Source of the DNA: an uncultured Roseateles sp.
GTDB taxonomy: Bacteria; Pseudomonadota; Gammaproteobacteria; Burkholderiales; Burkholderiaceae
Reading direction: 5' to 3'
Length of the DNA stretch: 11,641 nucleotides
Assembly: GCA_946480605.1 (NCBI GenBank)
Contig: CAMLKW010000141.1
Location: 1 to 11,641, forward strand
Below the pieces are notes generated by a model. That model did not search any database and was not told the origin of the DNA. It worked only from the letters and a program-made list of their open reading frames with translations. The position numbers and the translations under genes are program-made. Below are positions 1 through 7,078 of the stretch, piece after piece; position 1 is the stretch's first letter; every line of letters begins with the position of its first letter.

Positions 1-57
1 CAGCACGCGGTTGGCCTTGGCGAAGGCATAGGGCAGGGGGTGGCGGGTCACGGCCAT
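1..57 (-). CDS. gspE: GspE, type II secretion ATPase (N-terminal 19 codons only)
   Basis: Only the first 19 codons are present; the gene continues past the left edge. The reading starts with ATG at 57 and gives MAVTRHPLPYAFAKANRVL. The Leu-Pro-Tyr-Ala-Phe-Ala stretch near the start is typical of the N-terminal (N1E) region of GspE, which docks onto the cytoplasmic domain of GspL. GspE is the cytoplasmic hexameric ATPase that powers pseudopilus assembly; its Walker motifs would lie outside the window. The start is 17 bp after the gspD stop on the same strand, so it belongs to the same operon. The Shine-Dalgarno is weak: there is only a GAG about 4 bases before ATG. Identification rests on this short peptide plus position after gspD, a common T2SS order. 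Confidence 0.8.
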   Translation of the reverse strand, partial: MAVTRHPLPYAFAKANRVL

Positions 58-74
58 GATCTCGGTCTCGCGCC

Positions 75-2282
75 TTATTGCTGTGGCGTGATCTTGTTGG
101 CGGGCGCCTTGGGTTCCGGCAGCACGGGCGCACCGGTGTCGGGCAACACCAGGGTCTTGGCCGGCTGGCTGTTCTGCTGCACGGCGCGGATGCTCTCGTA
201 GCGGTCCATCGTCAGCGCGTTGGCGCCATCGGCCGAGCGCAGCACGACGGGGCGCAGGAAGACCATCAGGTTGGTCTTCACGCGCTTGCGGTTCTTGCTG
301 CTGAAAAGGTTGCCGATGACCGGGATCTTGGACAGGCCGGGCACGGCATCGTCGCCATCGGTGTACTCGTCCTTCAGCAGTCCGCCCAGCACGATGATGT
401 CGCCGTCGTCCACGACCACCGAGGTCTCGATGGCGCTCTTGTCCAGCGTCGGTCCCTGCGTGCCGCTGCTGCCGGGCACGACGGATGAATTCTCCTGGTA
501 GACCTGCATGCGGATGGTGCCGCCCTCACCGATCTGGCTCTTGATCTTCAGCGTCAGGCCCACGTCCTTGCGGTCCACCGTCGTGAAGGGGTTGACCGTG
601 CCGCTGCTGGTGGTGCCGGTGTTGGCGTAGGAGCCCGTCACGAAGGGCACGTTCTGGCCGATCACGATGCGTGCCTCCTCGTTGTCCAGCGATACGAGGT
701 TGGGCGTGGACAGCACGTTGGCTCCGGCCTGGCTTTCGAAGAAGTTGGCCAGCGCGCCTATGGAGTAGGTGCCGCTGATCTTGCCCACCAGGCCAAGGGT
801 GAAGCCGGTCGGAAGGCTGCTGGCCGACAACGCACTGGCGATGGTGCTGCTGTTGCCGGAGCCGGCGGCAATGAGGTTGAGGATGTTGCTGGAGCCCGTG
901 CCGAAGTTGGTGCCGCTGACGCCGACGACCTGGTCGCCCTTGCTGCCGATCAGGTTCTGCCACTGCACGCCGAACTGGCCGGCCTTGGTGTTGTCGATCT
1001 TGACGATCATCGATTCGACATAGACCTGGGCGCGGCGCGAGTCCAGCTGCTCGATGACCGCACGCAGCTGGCGGTACAGAGGTTCGGCGGCCGTGATGAT
1101 CAGCGAGTTCGTCGACGGGTCGGCCTGCACGAAGCCGCCGGTGGACGGGCCGGCCGACGCCGCCAGCGGCTGCGTGGCCGCGGCCGAGATGCCGGTGTTG
1201 CTGCTGTTGCCGGTCATGCCGCTGTTGTTCAGCGTGCCGCCGACCGTGGTGCTGCCCAGCGTGCTGCCGCTGCCGCCCAGGCCGCTGGTGCCGGATGACG
1301 AGTTGCCCCCACCCGCGCTGGACGACGAGCCGGCGCCGAAGGCCGCGCGCAGCACGGCGGCCAGCTTCACGGCGTCGGCGTTCTTCAGGTAGACCACGCG
1401 GATATTGCTGCCGCCGTCGGCGCTGGGCTGGTCCAGCTTGTCGACCATGGAGCGCACGGCCGCTAGGCGGGCCGGGTTGCTGGCGCGCAGGATCAGGCCG
1501 TTGGAGCGCGGGTCCACCAGCACGTTGACGGCGCCGCTGCTCTGGCCCGGCACGGCCTGGCCCACGGGCGTGCCGCCATCGGCCAGGCGCTGCACCAGCG
1601 GCGCCAGGTCGGCCGCCACGGCGTGCCTCAGCGGCACGATCTCGATGTCGCTGGTGCCCGGCGTGTCCATCGCCGCGACGATCTTGGCGATGCGCTGCAG
1701 GTTGTCCGCGTAGTCGGTGATGACCAGGCTGTTGTTGCCCGGGTTGGCGTTGATGGTGTTGTTGGGGCTGATCAGCGGGCGCAGCACGGCCACCAGGTTG
1801 TTGGCGTTCTCGTGCTGGATGCGGAAGATCTGCGTCAGGATCTGGTCGCCGCGCGCGTTGCTGGTCTCGACCGCCACCGAGCCGGCCTGCAGCTTGGCAT
1901 CGGCCTCGGGCAGCACCTTCAACAGCCCGGCGGTCTCGACCACCGTGAAGCCCAGTCCGCGCAGCGCCGCCAGGTAGTTGCGGTAGGCCTCGGCCACCGA
2001 CACCGGCTGCTCGCTGTAGACCGTGACCGTGCCCTTCACGCGCGGGTCGATGATGATCTGGCGGTCCAGCATCACGCCGATGGCGCGCGTCACGGCCTCG
2101 ATGTCGGCGTTGACGAAGTTCAGCGTGACCGGCGAGCTGGCCTTCACGGCCGGGCCCTTGCCGGAACCCGGCTTGGCACGCTGCACGTTGGCGTTGTCGG
2201 GCTGGGCCTGCGAGGCGGCGGTGGCCAGCAGCAGCGCGGAGATCGCGGCGACGATGGCGGTGCGGGGGAGATTCATGATCAT
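75..2282 (-). CDS. gspD: GspD, type II secretion system secretin
   Basis: 735 aa outer-membrane secretin, the multimeric channel through which folded exoproteins leave the periplasm. A Sec signal peptide covers residues 1 to about 27 (hydrophobic core around 9-23, cleavage near AAASQAQ-like TAASQAQ). The order is N0 (about 53-125), N1 (147-206), N2 (212-286), N3 (293-415) and the secretin barrel (about 420-682), which carries the family signature VPGLSKIPVIGNLF at 647-660 followed by a basic stretch and NLMVFLRPVV. The N3 domain is split by a Ser/Gly/Thr/Asn-rich insertion at about 318-382. The tail after the barrel is short and Pro-rich, and I see no clear pilotin-binding S domain. The start at 2282 (MIMNLP) forms an ATGA overlap with the gspN stop; ATG at 2276 is a possible alternative giving 733 aa. 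The frame stays open far upstream to 2852, but that part is antiparallel-free shadow of gspN. Confidence 0.96.
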   Translation of the reverse strand: MIMNLPRTAIVAAISALLLATAASQAQPDNANVQRAKPGSGKGPAVKASSPVTLNFVNADIEAVTRAIGVMLDRQIIIDPRVKGTVTVYSEQPVSVAEAYRNYLAALRGLGFTVVETAGLLKVLPEADAKLQAGSVAVETSNARGDQILTQIFRIQHENANNLVAVLRPLISPNNTINANPGNNSLVITDYADNLQRIAKIVAAMDTPGTSDIEIVPLRHAVAADLAPLVQRLADGGTPVGQAVPGQSSGAVNVLVDPRSNGLILRASNPARLAAVRSMVDKLDQPSADGGSNIRVVYLKNADAVKLAAVLRAAFGAGSSSSAGGGNSSSGTSGLGGSGSTLGSTTVGGTLNNSGMTGNSSNTGISAAATQPLAASAGPSTGGFVQADPSTNSLIITAAEPLYRQLRAVIEQLDSRRAQVYVESMIVKIDNTKAGQFGVQWQNLIGSKGDQVVGVSGTNFGTGSSNILNLIAAGSGNSSTIASALSASSLPTGFTLGLVGKISGTYSIGALANFFESQAGANVLSTPNLVSLDNEEARIVIGQNVPFVTGSYANTGTTSSGTVNPFTTVDRKDVGLTLKIKSQIGEGGTIRMQVYQENSSVVPGSSGTQGPTLDKSAIETSVVVDDGDIIVLGGLLKDEYTDGDDAVPGLSKIPVIGNLFSSKNRKRVKTNLMVFLRPVVLRSADGANALTMDRYESIRAVQQNSQPAKTLVLPDTGAPVLPEPKAPANKITPQQ
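1137..1331 (-). other. Ser/Gly/Thr-rich insertion within the GspD N3 domain
   Basis: This segment encodes about residues 318-382 of GspD. It is dominated by Ser, Gly, Thr and Asn and interrupts the N3 ring-building fold between an AVLRAAFGAG-like strand/helix and FVQADPSTNSLIITA. Secretins of the family often carry a flexible loop here that projects toward the channel lumen at the N3 constriction; this copy is about 65 residues. It is in frame and free of stops, so it is a genuine coding loop and not an insertion element. Confidence 0.7.
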
Positions 2283-3154
2283 CCGATCGTCAAGACGGAG
2301 CGCGCCCCTTGGCGACGCCCGATGATGTTCAGCAGGTTGTTCAGCGCTTCTTCGCGGCCCGGCGCGGCGCTGGCCTCGCCAACGAAGCGGCTCTTGCCGC
2401 CGGGGCTCAGCGTGCCTGCGCCCGACAGCTGCAGCGCGCCCTCCAGCGTCGACAGGCGCAGCGTGCTGACGCCGGCGTTGCCGGGGTCGGCCTGCACGCT
2501 GAAACGGTAGCTGCCCAGCGGCGCGACGGTGGACACGCGCGAGGACAGGTTCAGCAGATCCAGGTGCAGCTCGCCGCTCTGGCGCCAGCGGCCCTGGGCG
2601 GATTCCAGCTTCAGGTCGCGCGCCGACAGCCGCAGCGAGCCGCCCAGCTGCAGCGTGTTCCAGGGCGTGCCCAGGCCGGCCAGCACGCCGGCGGGCAGGC
2701 GTGCCAGCCAGTCGGTGCGGTTGTCCACGCTGACCGCCAGGCGGCCCAGACCGGGCCGGATGTCCAGCAGCAGCGGGCCGTTGGTGCAGCAGTCCTGCTG
2801 GGCCGCGAGCTGCAGGCCCGGGCCGGCCAGCCACTTCAGGCCCATGCGCCATTGCAGGCGGCCGGGCAGGGACGCTGCGTCGCGGCTGCCGCTGCCGCCG
2901 GTCAGCACCACGACGCCCGAGCCGCTCCAGATGCTGCCGCGGGTGTCAGTGATGAGCAGGTGATCGCCGGTGGCCGAGGCCAGCGCGCGCGCCAGCCAGC
3001 TGGCCGGCGCGAACGCCACCAGGGCTGCGGCGAGGCCGATCAGCAGGCCGGCGATGCTCCAGCGCCGCGGCGTGCCGTGGCGGACGGTGCGGCCGGTGTT
3101 TGTGCCGGGCGCCGGGTCCTGCGGCGCCACGGCCGGCTTCCTGAACCCGATCAT
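2279..3154 (-). CDS. gspN: GspN, type II secretion system inner-membrane protein N
   Basis: 291 aa. A basic, Pro-rich cytoplasmic N-terminus is followed by one membrane segment at about 33-52 and then a periplasmic domain. GspN family features are the ITDTRGSIWSGSG stretch (68-80), which resembles the family's G-x-hydrophobic-W-S-G motif, and the beta-rich remainder with repeated LRLS-type strands. GspN is an accessory T2SS component found in some systems, usually encoded just after gspM, as here. A pair of adjacent cysteines (122-123) lies in the periplasmic part. The start is fixed by a TGATG overlap with the gspM stop, and its own stop overlaps the gspD start. The sequence is weakly conserved in this family, so part of the call rests on position between gspM and gspD. 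Confidence 0.9.
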   Translation of the reverse strand: MIGFRKPAVAPQDPAPGTNTGRTVRHGTPRRWSIAGLLIGLAAALVAFAPASWLARALASATGDHLLITDTRGSIWSGSGVVVLTGGSGSRDAASLPGRLQWRMGLKWLAGPGLQLAAQQDCCTNGPLLLDIRPGLGRLAVSVDNRTDWLARLPAGVLAGLGTPWNTLQLGGSLRLSARDLKLESAQGRWRQSGELHLDLLNLSSRVSTVAPLGSYRFSVQADPGNAGVSTLRLSTLEGALQLSGAGTLSPGGKSRFVGEASAAPGREEALNNLLNIIGRRQGARSVLTIG

Positions 3155-3684
3155 CAGGCGTCTCCCAGCACCAGCACGACGCTGCCGGCATAGCCCTGGG
3201 GGCCGCGCGTCAGCTGCGCCTCCACGGGCCGCGCGCGCGCGGCCGAGCGCACCTCACCCAGCCAGGCCTGCAGCGCGGTCGGCGCGATGCCGTTCAGCGT
3301 GACCGTGGCCCGGTTGCCGGCCAGGTTCAGGCGCGCCACCGGGCCCAGGTGCTCCACCGAGGCCTGCAGCGCGGCCTGGGCCTGCGCCGCCGGCACGCTG
3401 GGGGCGATGCGCAGCGCCCGGGCTTCACGGGCCTGGGCCTGCATCTGCTGCAGCTGCAACTCCAGCCGATCGAGTTCAGGCGGCGCGCTGCGCAGCGTGC
3501 GCAGCGCCGGTGCCACCAGCACCAGCCAGACCAGCAGTAGGCCCAGCAGCGCGGCCACGCCGCCCACCAGCAGGCGCTCGCGCTCGCCCAGCGCCTGCCA
3601 TTGCGCGGCGGCCTGGGCGCGGGCCTGGGCCCACTGGGCCTGGAGGCCGTTGCCGGCCTTGGAGGAAAGTGTGGGGCGGGCCAT
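3154..3684 (-). CDS. gspM: GspM, type II secretion inner-membrane platform protein
   Basis: 176 aa bitopic inner-membrane protein that pairs with GspL in the assembly platform. A cytoplasmic N-terminal stretch (1-37) precedes one strong membrane helix at about 38-58. A Gln/Glu/Ala-rich coiled-coil-like segment (about 68-92) follows, then a periplasmic ferredoxin-like domain (about 100-176) containing LNLAGNRATVTLNGI. Length and layout match the GspM family (about 160-180 aa). The ATG at 3684 overlaps the gspL stop as TGATG, and its stop overlaps the gspN start the same way, so translation of L, M and N is probably coupled. Confidence 0.93.
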   Translation of the reverse strand: MARPTLSSKAGNGLQAQWAQARAQAAAQWQALGERERLLVGGVAALLGLLLVWLVLVAPALRTLRSAPPELDRLELQLQQMQAQAREARALRIAPSVPAAQAQAALQASVEHLGPVARLNLAGNRATVTLNGIAPTALQAWLGEVRSAARARPVEAQLTRGPQGYAGSVVLVLGDA

Positions 3685-4940
3685 CAGCGGCCTCCTTGGG
3701 GGGCGGTGCGGCTGAGGGTCAGCTTGCCTTCGCTGGCGTCCAGGCGCCAGCCATCGCTGAGCAACTGGCTGCGGAAGTTGTCGACCTGGGCCGGCGCCCA
3801 GCCCTGGGCCGACACGGTGAGCCGGCCCGGTTCGAAGGCCAGCGCCTCGGCGGGCGGCCGGTCGGCCGGCCAGGCGGCGGCCGCGGCGGCCAGCAGGGCC
3901 TCCAGGTCTTGCTCACCCACGCTGCCGGCGCTGGCGCGCAGCAGGTCCAGGTTGCGCTGCATCTGCACCGGCGGGTCCAGCGGGTTGCGGATCTGCGGGA
4001 AGGTGGCGGTCAGCGTGGCGGCGATGTCGGCGCGCCGGGCCTTCAGCTCGGCGTTCTGCCGCCAGGCCCACAGGTTCAGGCCCAGCAGTTGCACGACCAC
4101 CAGTGCCGCCAGGCCCCAGCGCACCGGCTGCCAGGGCTTGCGCATCAGGCCGCGGGCGAGCATGCGCAGCGCCCGCGTGCCGCGGGCGCGCGGCGCGAGG
4201 TCGAACTGGCGCAGGTTCCAGGCGCTGTCGACGACGGCCAGCGCGCGCTGGGCCGGCGTCTGCACGCCCACGGCGGTGCCCAGCCAGCGCTCGGCGACGC
4301 TGGCGGCGCCCGGCGTGGCGGACCACTGCGCCGCCTGCACCAGGCCGGGCGGAAACAGCTGCCGGCTCAAGGCCCCCTGCAGCGGCAACGTGGCGACGCC
4401 TTCGCCGTGGCTCCAGCAAAGGGCTACACCCTCGCTGCCCACGCCGTGGGCCTCGAAGAAGTGGCCGCGCGGCGGCTCGTCGGGCCAGGCCAGCGGCGCC
4501 ACGCGGTCCACGAACACCTGGGCAGCGTCCAGGTGGGCCAGGTGCTCGGACAGCCAGGTGCGCGAGGTGATCGCGACCCAGGCCGTGTCGCCGCCCTCGG
4601 CATCGGGCTCCAGCGCGAAATGCAGCGTCTCGGGGTCGTCCAGCAGCTGTTCTTCCAGTTTGCCGGCCAGCGCTGCGCGCATTTGGCGGCCGGCGCGCGG
4701 CAGCTCCACGCGGCGCCAGCCCAGGTCGGACTCGGCGATGACGGCGACCACGCTGTCCGCCGCCGGCAGCGCGGTGGCGGCGCAGCGGCCCTCGCTGCCG
4801 ACCTGGCGGCCGTCGGGCGTCAGCACCCAGTCGTACTCGCGCGGCGCGTCGGGGCGCAGCGGCTCGGCCGCGGTGGGCGCGGCTTTGCCCGGCGCGCGCA
4901 GGCGCGTGCGGGGGGGCAGGAACAGCAGCAGGGTGGTCAT
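3684..4940 (-). CDS. gspL: GspL, type II secretion platform protein linking ATPase to pseudopilus
   Basis: 418 aa. The large N-terminal cytoplasmic part (1 to about 270) has the actin-like fold of the family. Recognisable segments are ALAGKLEEQLLDDPETLHFA (90-109), close to the conserved region that helps bind GspE, and WNLRQFDL (241-248). One membrane helix lies at about 274-292, followed by a periplasmic ferredoxin-like domain to the end. GspL recruits the GspE ATPase to the membrane and pairs with GspM. The start at 4940 has no clear Shine-Dalgarno. This is the only gene of the cluster preceded by a long gap (187 bp from gspK), so it may have its own control. A TAGAAT sequence at 4967-4962 could be a -10 box, but no matching -35 is visible. 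Confidence 0.95.
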   Translation of the reverse strand: MTTLLLFLPPRTRLRAPGKAAPTAAEPLRPDAPREYDWVLTPDGRQVGSEGRCAATALPAADSVVAVIAESDLGWRRVELPRAGRQMRAALAGKLEEQLLDDPETLHFALEPDAEGGDTAWVAITSRTWLSEHLAHLDAAQVFVDRVAPLAWPDEPPRGHFFEAHGVGSEGVALCWSHGEGVATLPLQGALSRQLFPPGLVQAAQWSATPGAASVAERWLGTAVGVQTPAQRALAVVDSAWNLRQFDLAPRARGTRALRMLARGLMRKPWQPVRWGLAALVVVQLLGLNLWAWRQNAELKARRADIAATLTATFPQIRNPLDPPVQMQRNLDLLRASAGSVGEQDLEALLAAAAAAWPADRPPAEALAFEPGRLTVSAQGWAPAQVDNFRSQLLSDGWRLDASEGKLTLSRTAPQGGR

Positions 4941-4961
4941 GAGGGCTGGAAGGCGCGGCGC

Positions 4962-4967
4962 ATTCTA
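4962..4967 (-). promoter_or_regulatory. Possible -10 box upstream of gspL (weak)
   Basis: On the minus strand this reads TAGAAT, one mismatch from TATAAT, 21 bases before the gspL ATG. A start of transcription near 4955 would give a short leader of about 15 nt. The position 17 bp further upstream is a run of G/C with no -35 resemblance, so this is only a candidate for secondary initiation at gspL after the structured gap. Confidence 0.2.
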
Positions 4968-4980
4968 GGAGGGGTGAAAT

Positions 4981-5094
4981 GGGGCCCCCCGCCCAAGGCG
5001 CACCTTGGACGGCCCCCCGAGGGGGTGGCGATGTCCGCGGCATCGGGCCGCGAGCACATCGCCGGCGCGGGCCGGCCTGGGAGCGGCCCGGCGC
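4981..5094. repeat. Cluster of inverted repeats in the gspK-gspL gap
   Basis: Four consecutive potential hairpins are visible. The first has arms 4989-4998 and 5003-5012 (9 of 10 pairs, loop CGCA). The second is CCCCC/GGGGG at 5013-5017 and 5021-5025. The third is nested: outer arms GGCGATGT (5027-5034) and ACATCGCC (5056-5063) enclose inner arms CGCGGC (5036-5041) and GCCGCG (5047-5052). The fourth is CGGGCC (5068-5073) with GGCCCG (5085-5090). No T-run follows on either strand, so none looks like an intrinsic terminator. Part of the element (5013-5033) matches a stretch inside gspH at 19 of 21 positions, so it is probably a dispersed repeat of this genome. In the gsp mRNA it would fold between gspK and gspL and could affect RNA processing or downstream expression; that role is inference. 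Confidence 0.75.
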
Positions 5095-5127
5095 TCGTCA
5101 AGCGAGGTTGATGGCTTGCCGTCTGCA

Positions 5128-6096
5128 TCAGCGGTCGAGGATCTGGCTGATGCGCTCGCGCGCCAGCACCGCCATGGTCAGGCCCTGGCGCTCGATCAGC
5201 GAGCGTTGCTCCAACTGGCGCTCCTCCAGCCGCAGCCGGCCGGTGACGATGTAGAAGGACGACTGCACCACAGCACGGGCGGCGTCCAGTTGCACGCTGG
5301 CGGGCAGATAGGCGCTGGCGTCGCTGGTGTTCTGCAGCGGGCGGCTCTTGCGGCCTTGGACCAGGCGCTCGGCGGACGCCAGGTCCACGCCGTCGAACAG
5401 CGCGGCAATGACCTCGCGCGGTGCCGTGTTCAGGTTGACCGGCGTGGCCTTGGGCAGCAGGGTCACATAGGGCTGCAGCCGTGCGATGGTGTCGGCGCTC
5501 AGGCCCAGCCAGTTCAGCTGGTCCACCCCGGCGGGCTGCAACGGGCCGCTGTCGGTGTCGGTGGGGGCGCTGGCGCCGCTGGCGGGCGCCGGGTAGGCGG
5601 CCCGCAGGCCGGCGATGATGACGCCCGCCGTGCCGGGCGGCGCGTTGACCTGGGTGCACAGCCGCTCCAGCACGCGCTGCTCCAGCGGCGGCACCTGCTC
5701 GCCGGCCACCAGCGCGCGCAGGTTGTAGCGGCTCTGCGCGTCCTCGATGCTGCCGGACAGGAAGGCCTCGGGCCCTTCGTCGCTGGTGGCGGCGCTGCGC
5801 TCGGCGGCCAGGAAGGTGGACAGCCGCGCCTCGGCCAGCGGCACGGCCCAGGGCTCGCCCAGGTGGTCCACCGGCTTGTTGCGGTTGCCCTTGGCGTCCT
5901 CCAGCAGGATGAGGCGGGCCCAGTCCAGCGCGCCTTGCAGGATCCAGGCGCTCTGCGCGCGCGCGCGGTCGGCGGCCTCGATCTGCACGGCGCGGTATTG
6001 CTGCCAGACCATGCCGCCGGCGAGGCTGGCGATCAGCGTGACGATGATCATGGCGGTCAGCAGGGCGGCGCCGCGTTGGGATTGGCGCGCGCTCAT
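5128..6096 (-). CDS. gspK: GspK, minor pseudopilin at the pseudopilus tip
   Basis: 322 aa, the large minor pseudopilin. The type III prepilin signal is QRG|AALLTAM with cleavage after Gly9, followed by a hydrophobic helix (10-30). The usual Glu at +5 is absent, as is normal for GspK. The long globular part contains the helix-hairpin-helix-like VNLNTAPREVIAALF (220-234), characteristic of the family, and an acidic stretch around 180. GspK caps the pseudopilus together with GspI and GspJ. The start at 6096 makes an ATGA overlap with the gspJ stop; longer upstream readings would cover gspJ in another frame and are not used. It ends at 5128, before a long structured gap to gspL. Confidence 0.95.
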   Translation of the reverse strand: MSARQSQRGAALLTAMIIVTLIASLAGGMVWQQYRAVQIEAADRARAQSAWILQGALDWARLILLEDAKGNRNKPVDHLGEPWAVPLAEARLSTFLAAERSAATSDEGPEAFLSGSIEDAQSRYNLRALVAGEQVPPLEQRVLERLCTQVNAPPGTAGVIIAGLRAAYPAPASGASAPTDTDSGPLQPAGVDQLNWLGLSADTIARLQPYVTLLPKATPVNLNTAPREVIAALFDGVDLASAERLVQGRKSRPLQNTSDASAYLPASVQLDAARAVVQSSFYIVTGRLRLEERQLEQRSLIERQGLTMAVLARERISQILDR

Positions 6097-6719
6097 CGGA
6101 CCGTGACCTCCAGCTCGCGCGTCAGCGTGCCGCTCAGGCCACTGCTCTCGGCGAACTGCATGGCGATGCGCAGGCCCGCGGGCGGCGTGGTGTTCTTGGC
6201 CGGCGGCCCGGCCGGGTTGCCGGCGTTGTCTCCCGTGGACTGGCAGTTGCTCCAGGCATTGCCCCAGAAGCAGTAGAACTGCCAGCCGGCCACGCCGTCG
6301 AAGGCGCGCAGCGCCGGGTTGCGCTGGGCCAGTTGCTGCAGGCCGCGCTGGCGCTGGTCGGCCAGGTCTTGCACGGTGCGCTGCGGCGGACTCTCCCAGC
6401 GCCACAGGCTGTTTTCGCGCAGGCTCCAGACGACCACCTGCAGGCCCAGTGCCGCCTGCCGAGTCAGTACCAGGTTGCCGCCATCGAAGGACAGCGGCTC
6501 GACGCTGCTGTGGCTGTCCTGCACCGCGCGCAGGTCCACCTCCCATTGCGACAGCACGGTCTGCAGCCGGGCGGTCTGGGCCAGTCGCGTCTGCGCGATC
6601 TCGCGGCTCTTGACCAGCGCGTCGATGCCGCGCCAGGCCATGGCGGCCATGGTGGCCATGACGACCAGGGCGACCAGTACCTCCACCAGCGTGAAGCCGC
6701 GCGACCGGAGCATCGCCAT
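6093..6719 (-). CDS. gspJ: GspJ, minor pseudopilin
   Basis: 208 aa. The prepilin signal is SRG|FTLVEV, cleaved after Gly8, with Glu at +5 (residue 13) and a hydrophobic helix to about 29. The globular domain matches GspJ, with a WEVDLR segment (59-64) and a C-terminal beta-sheet region. Cys150 and Cys159 are close enough to form a periplasmic disulfide. GspJ is part of the tip complex with GspI and GspK. The start at 6719 (MAMLRS) makes a TGATG overlap with the gspI stop; ATG at 6713 is a possible alternative two codons in. Confidence 0.94.
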   Translation of the reverse strand: MAMLRSRGFTLVEVLVALVVMATMAAMAWRGIDALVKSREIAQTRLAQTARLQTVLSQWEVDLRAVQDSHSSVEPLSFDGGNLVLTRQAALGLQVVVWSLRENSLWRWESPPQRTVQDLADQRQRGLQQLAQRNPALRAFDGVAGWQFYCFWGNAWSNCQSTGDNAGNPAGPPAKNTTPPAGLRIAMQFAESSGLSGTLTRELEVTVR

Positions 6720-7078
6720 CAGAAGCGGCCCATGATGGTGGACAGGGTCAGCATGGGCTGGCCCTGGTCGTCCGTCACGTCGGCGTCGACGCGGCGGAAC
6801 AGCGGGTTGGGCGTGGGGCTGACGCGCAGCTTGCCGCCGTAGCTGCGGCCCAGCTGCTCGCAGCTGATGGGCTGCTCGCCGATGTCGGGGAACTGCTGGT
6901 TCAGGCGCAGCTCGGTCAGCAGGTTCTCGGCGCACCACTGCGCGGCGCTGACCTGGGCCAGACGCTCGGCGTTGTTGGCCAGTGCGCCGGCGGCCTTGAT
7001 GCCGGCGCCCAGCGCGATGGCCGTGATGACCAGCGCGACCAGCACCTCGATGAGCGTGAAACCCCGCTGCGGCCTCAT
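6719..7078 (-). CDS. gspI: GspI, minor pseudopilin
   Basis: 119 aa, the usual size for GspI. The leader MRPQRG is cleaved before FTLIEVLVAL, with Glu at +5 (residue 11). The segment around QWCAENLLTELRL (48-60) resembles the conserved A-x-x-x-A-E-N hallmark of GspI. Cys49 and Cys73 are a possible disulfide pair. GspI nucleates the tip complex with J and K. The ATG at 7078 overlaps the gspH stop as ATGA, and the stop overlaps the gspJ start as TGATG. Confidence 0.95.
   Translation of the reverse strand: MRPQRGFTLIEVLVALVITAIALGAGIKAAGALANNAERLAQVSAAQWCAENLLTELRLNQQFPDIGEQPISCEQLGRSYGGKLRVSPTPNPLFRRVDADVTDDQGQPMLTLSTIMGRF

Noticed and set aside
75..2852. 925-codon version of GspD
   Set aside because: The first 190 codons lie over gspN in another frame and lack secretin features; the signal peptide begins at 2282 or 2276.
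4989..5025. Intrinsic terminator in the gspK-gspL gap
   Set aside because: The hairpins are strong, but no T-run follows on either strand.
4941..5127. A small gene in the gspK-gspL gap
   Set aside because: Short frames exist on both strands, but the sequence is dominated by inverted repeats and none has a ribosome site or a sensible protein.
6045..6070. Missing Glu at +5 in the GspK pseudopilin helix
   Set aside because: Noted as a possible defect, but GspK proteins normally lack this residue, consistent with a tip position.
3510..6276. Long plus-strand open frames opposite gspM, gspL and gspK (533, 455 and 423 codons)
   Set aside because: They are shadows of the gsp genes with Arg/Ala/Gly-rich translations; the 4941-5127 gap is also traversed but shows no independent coding signal.
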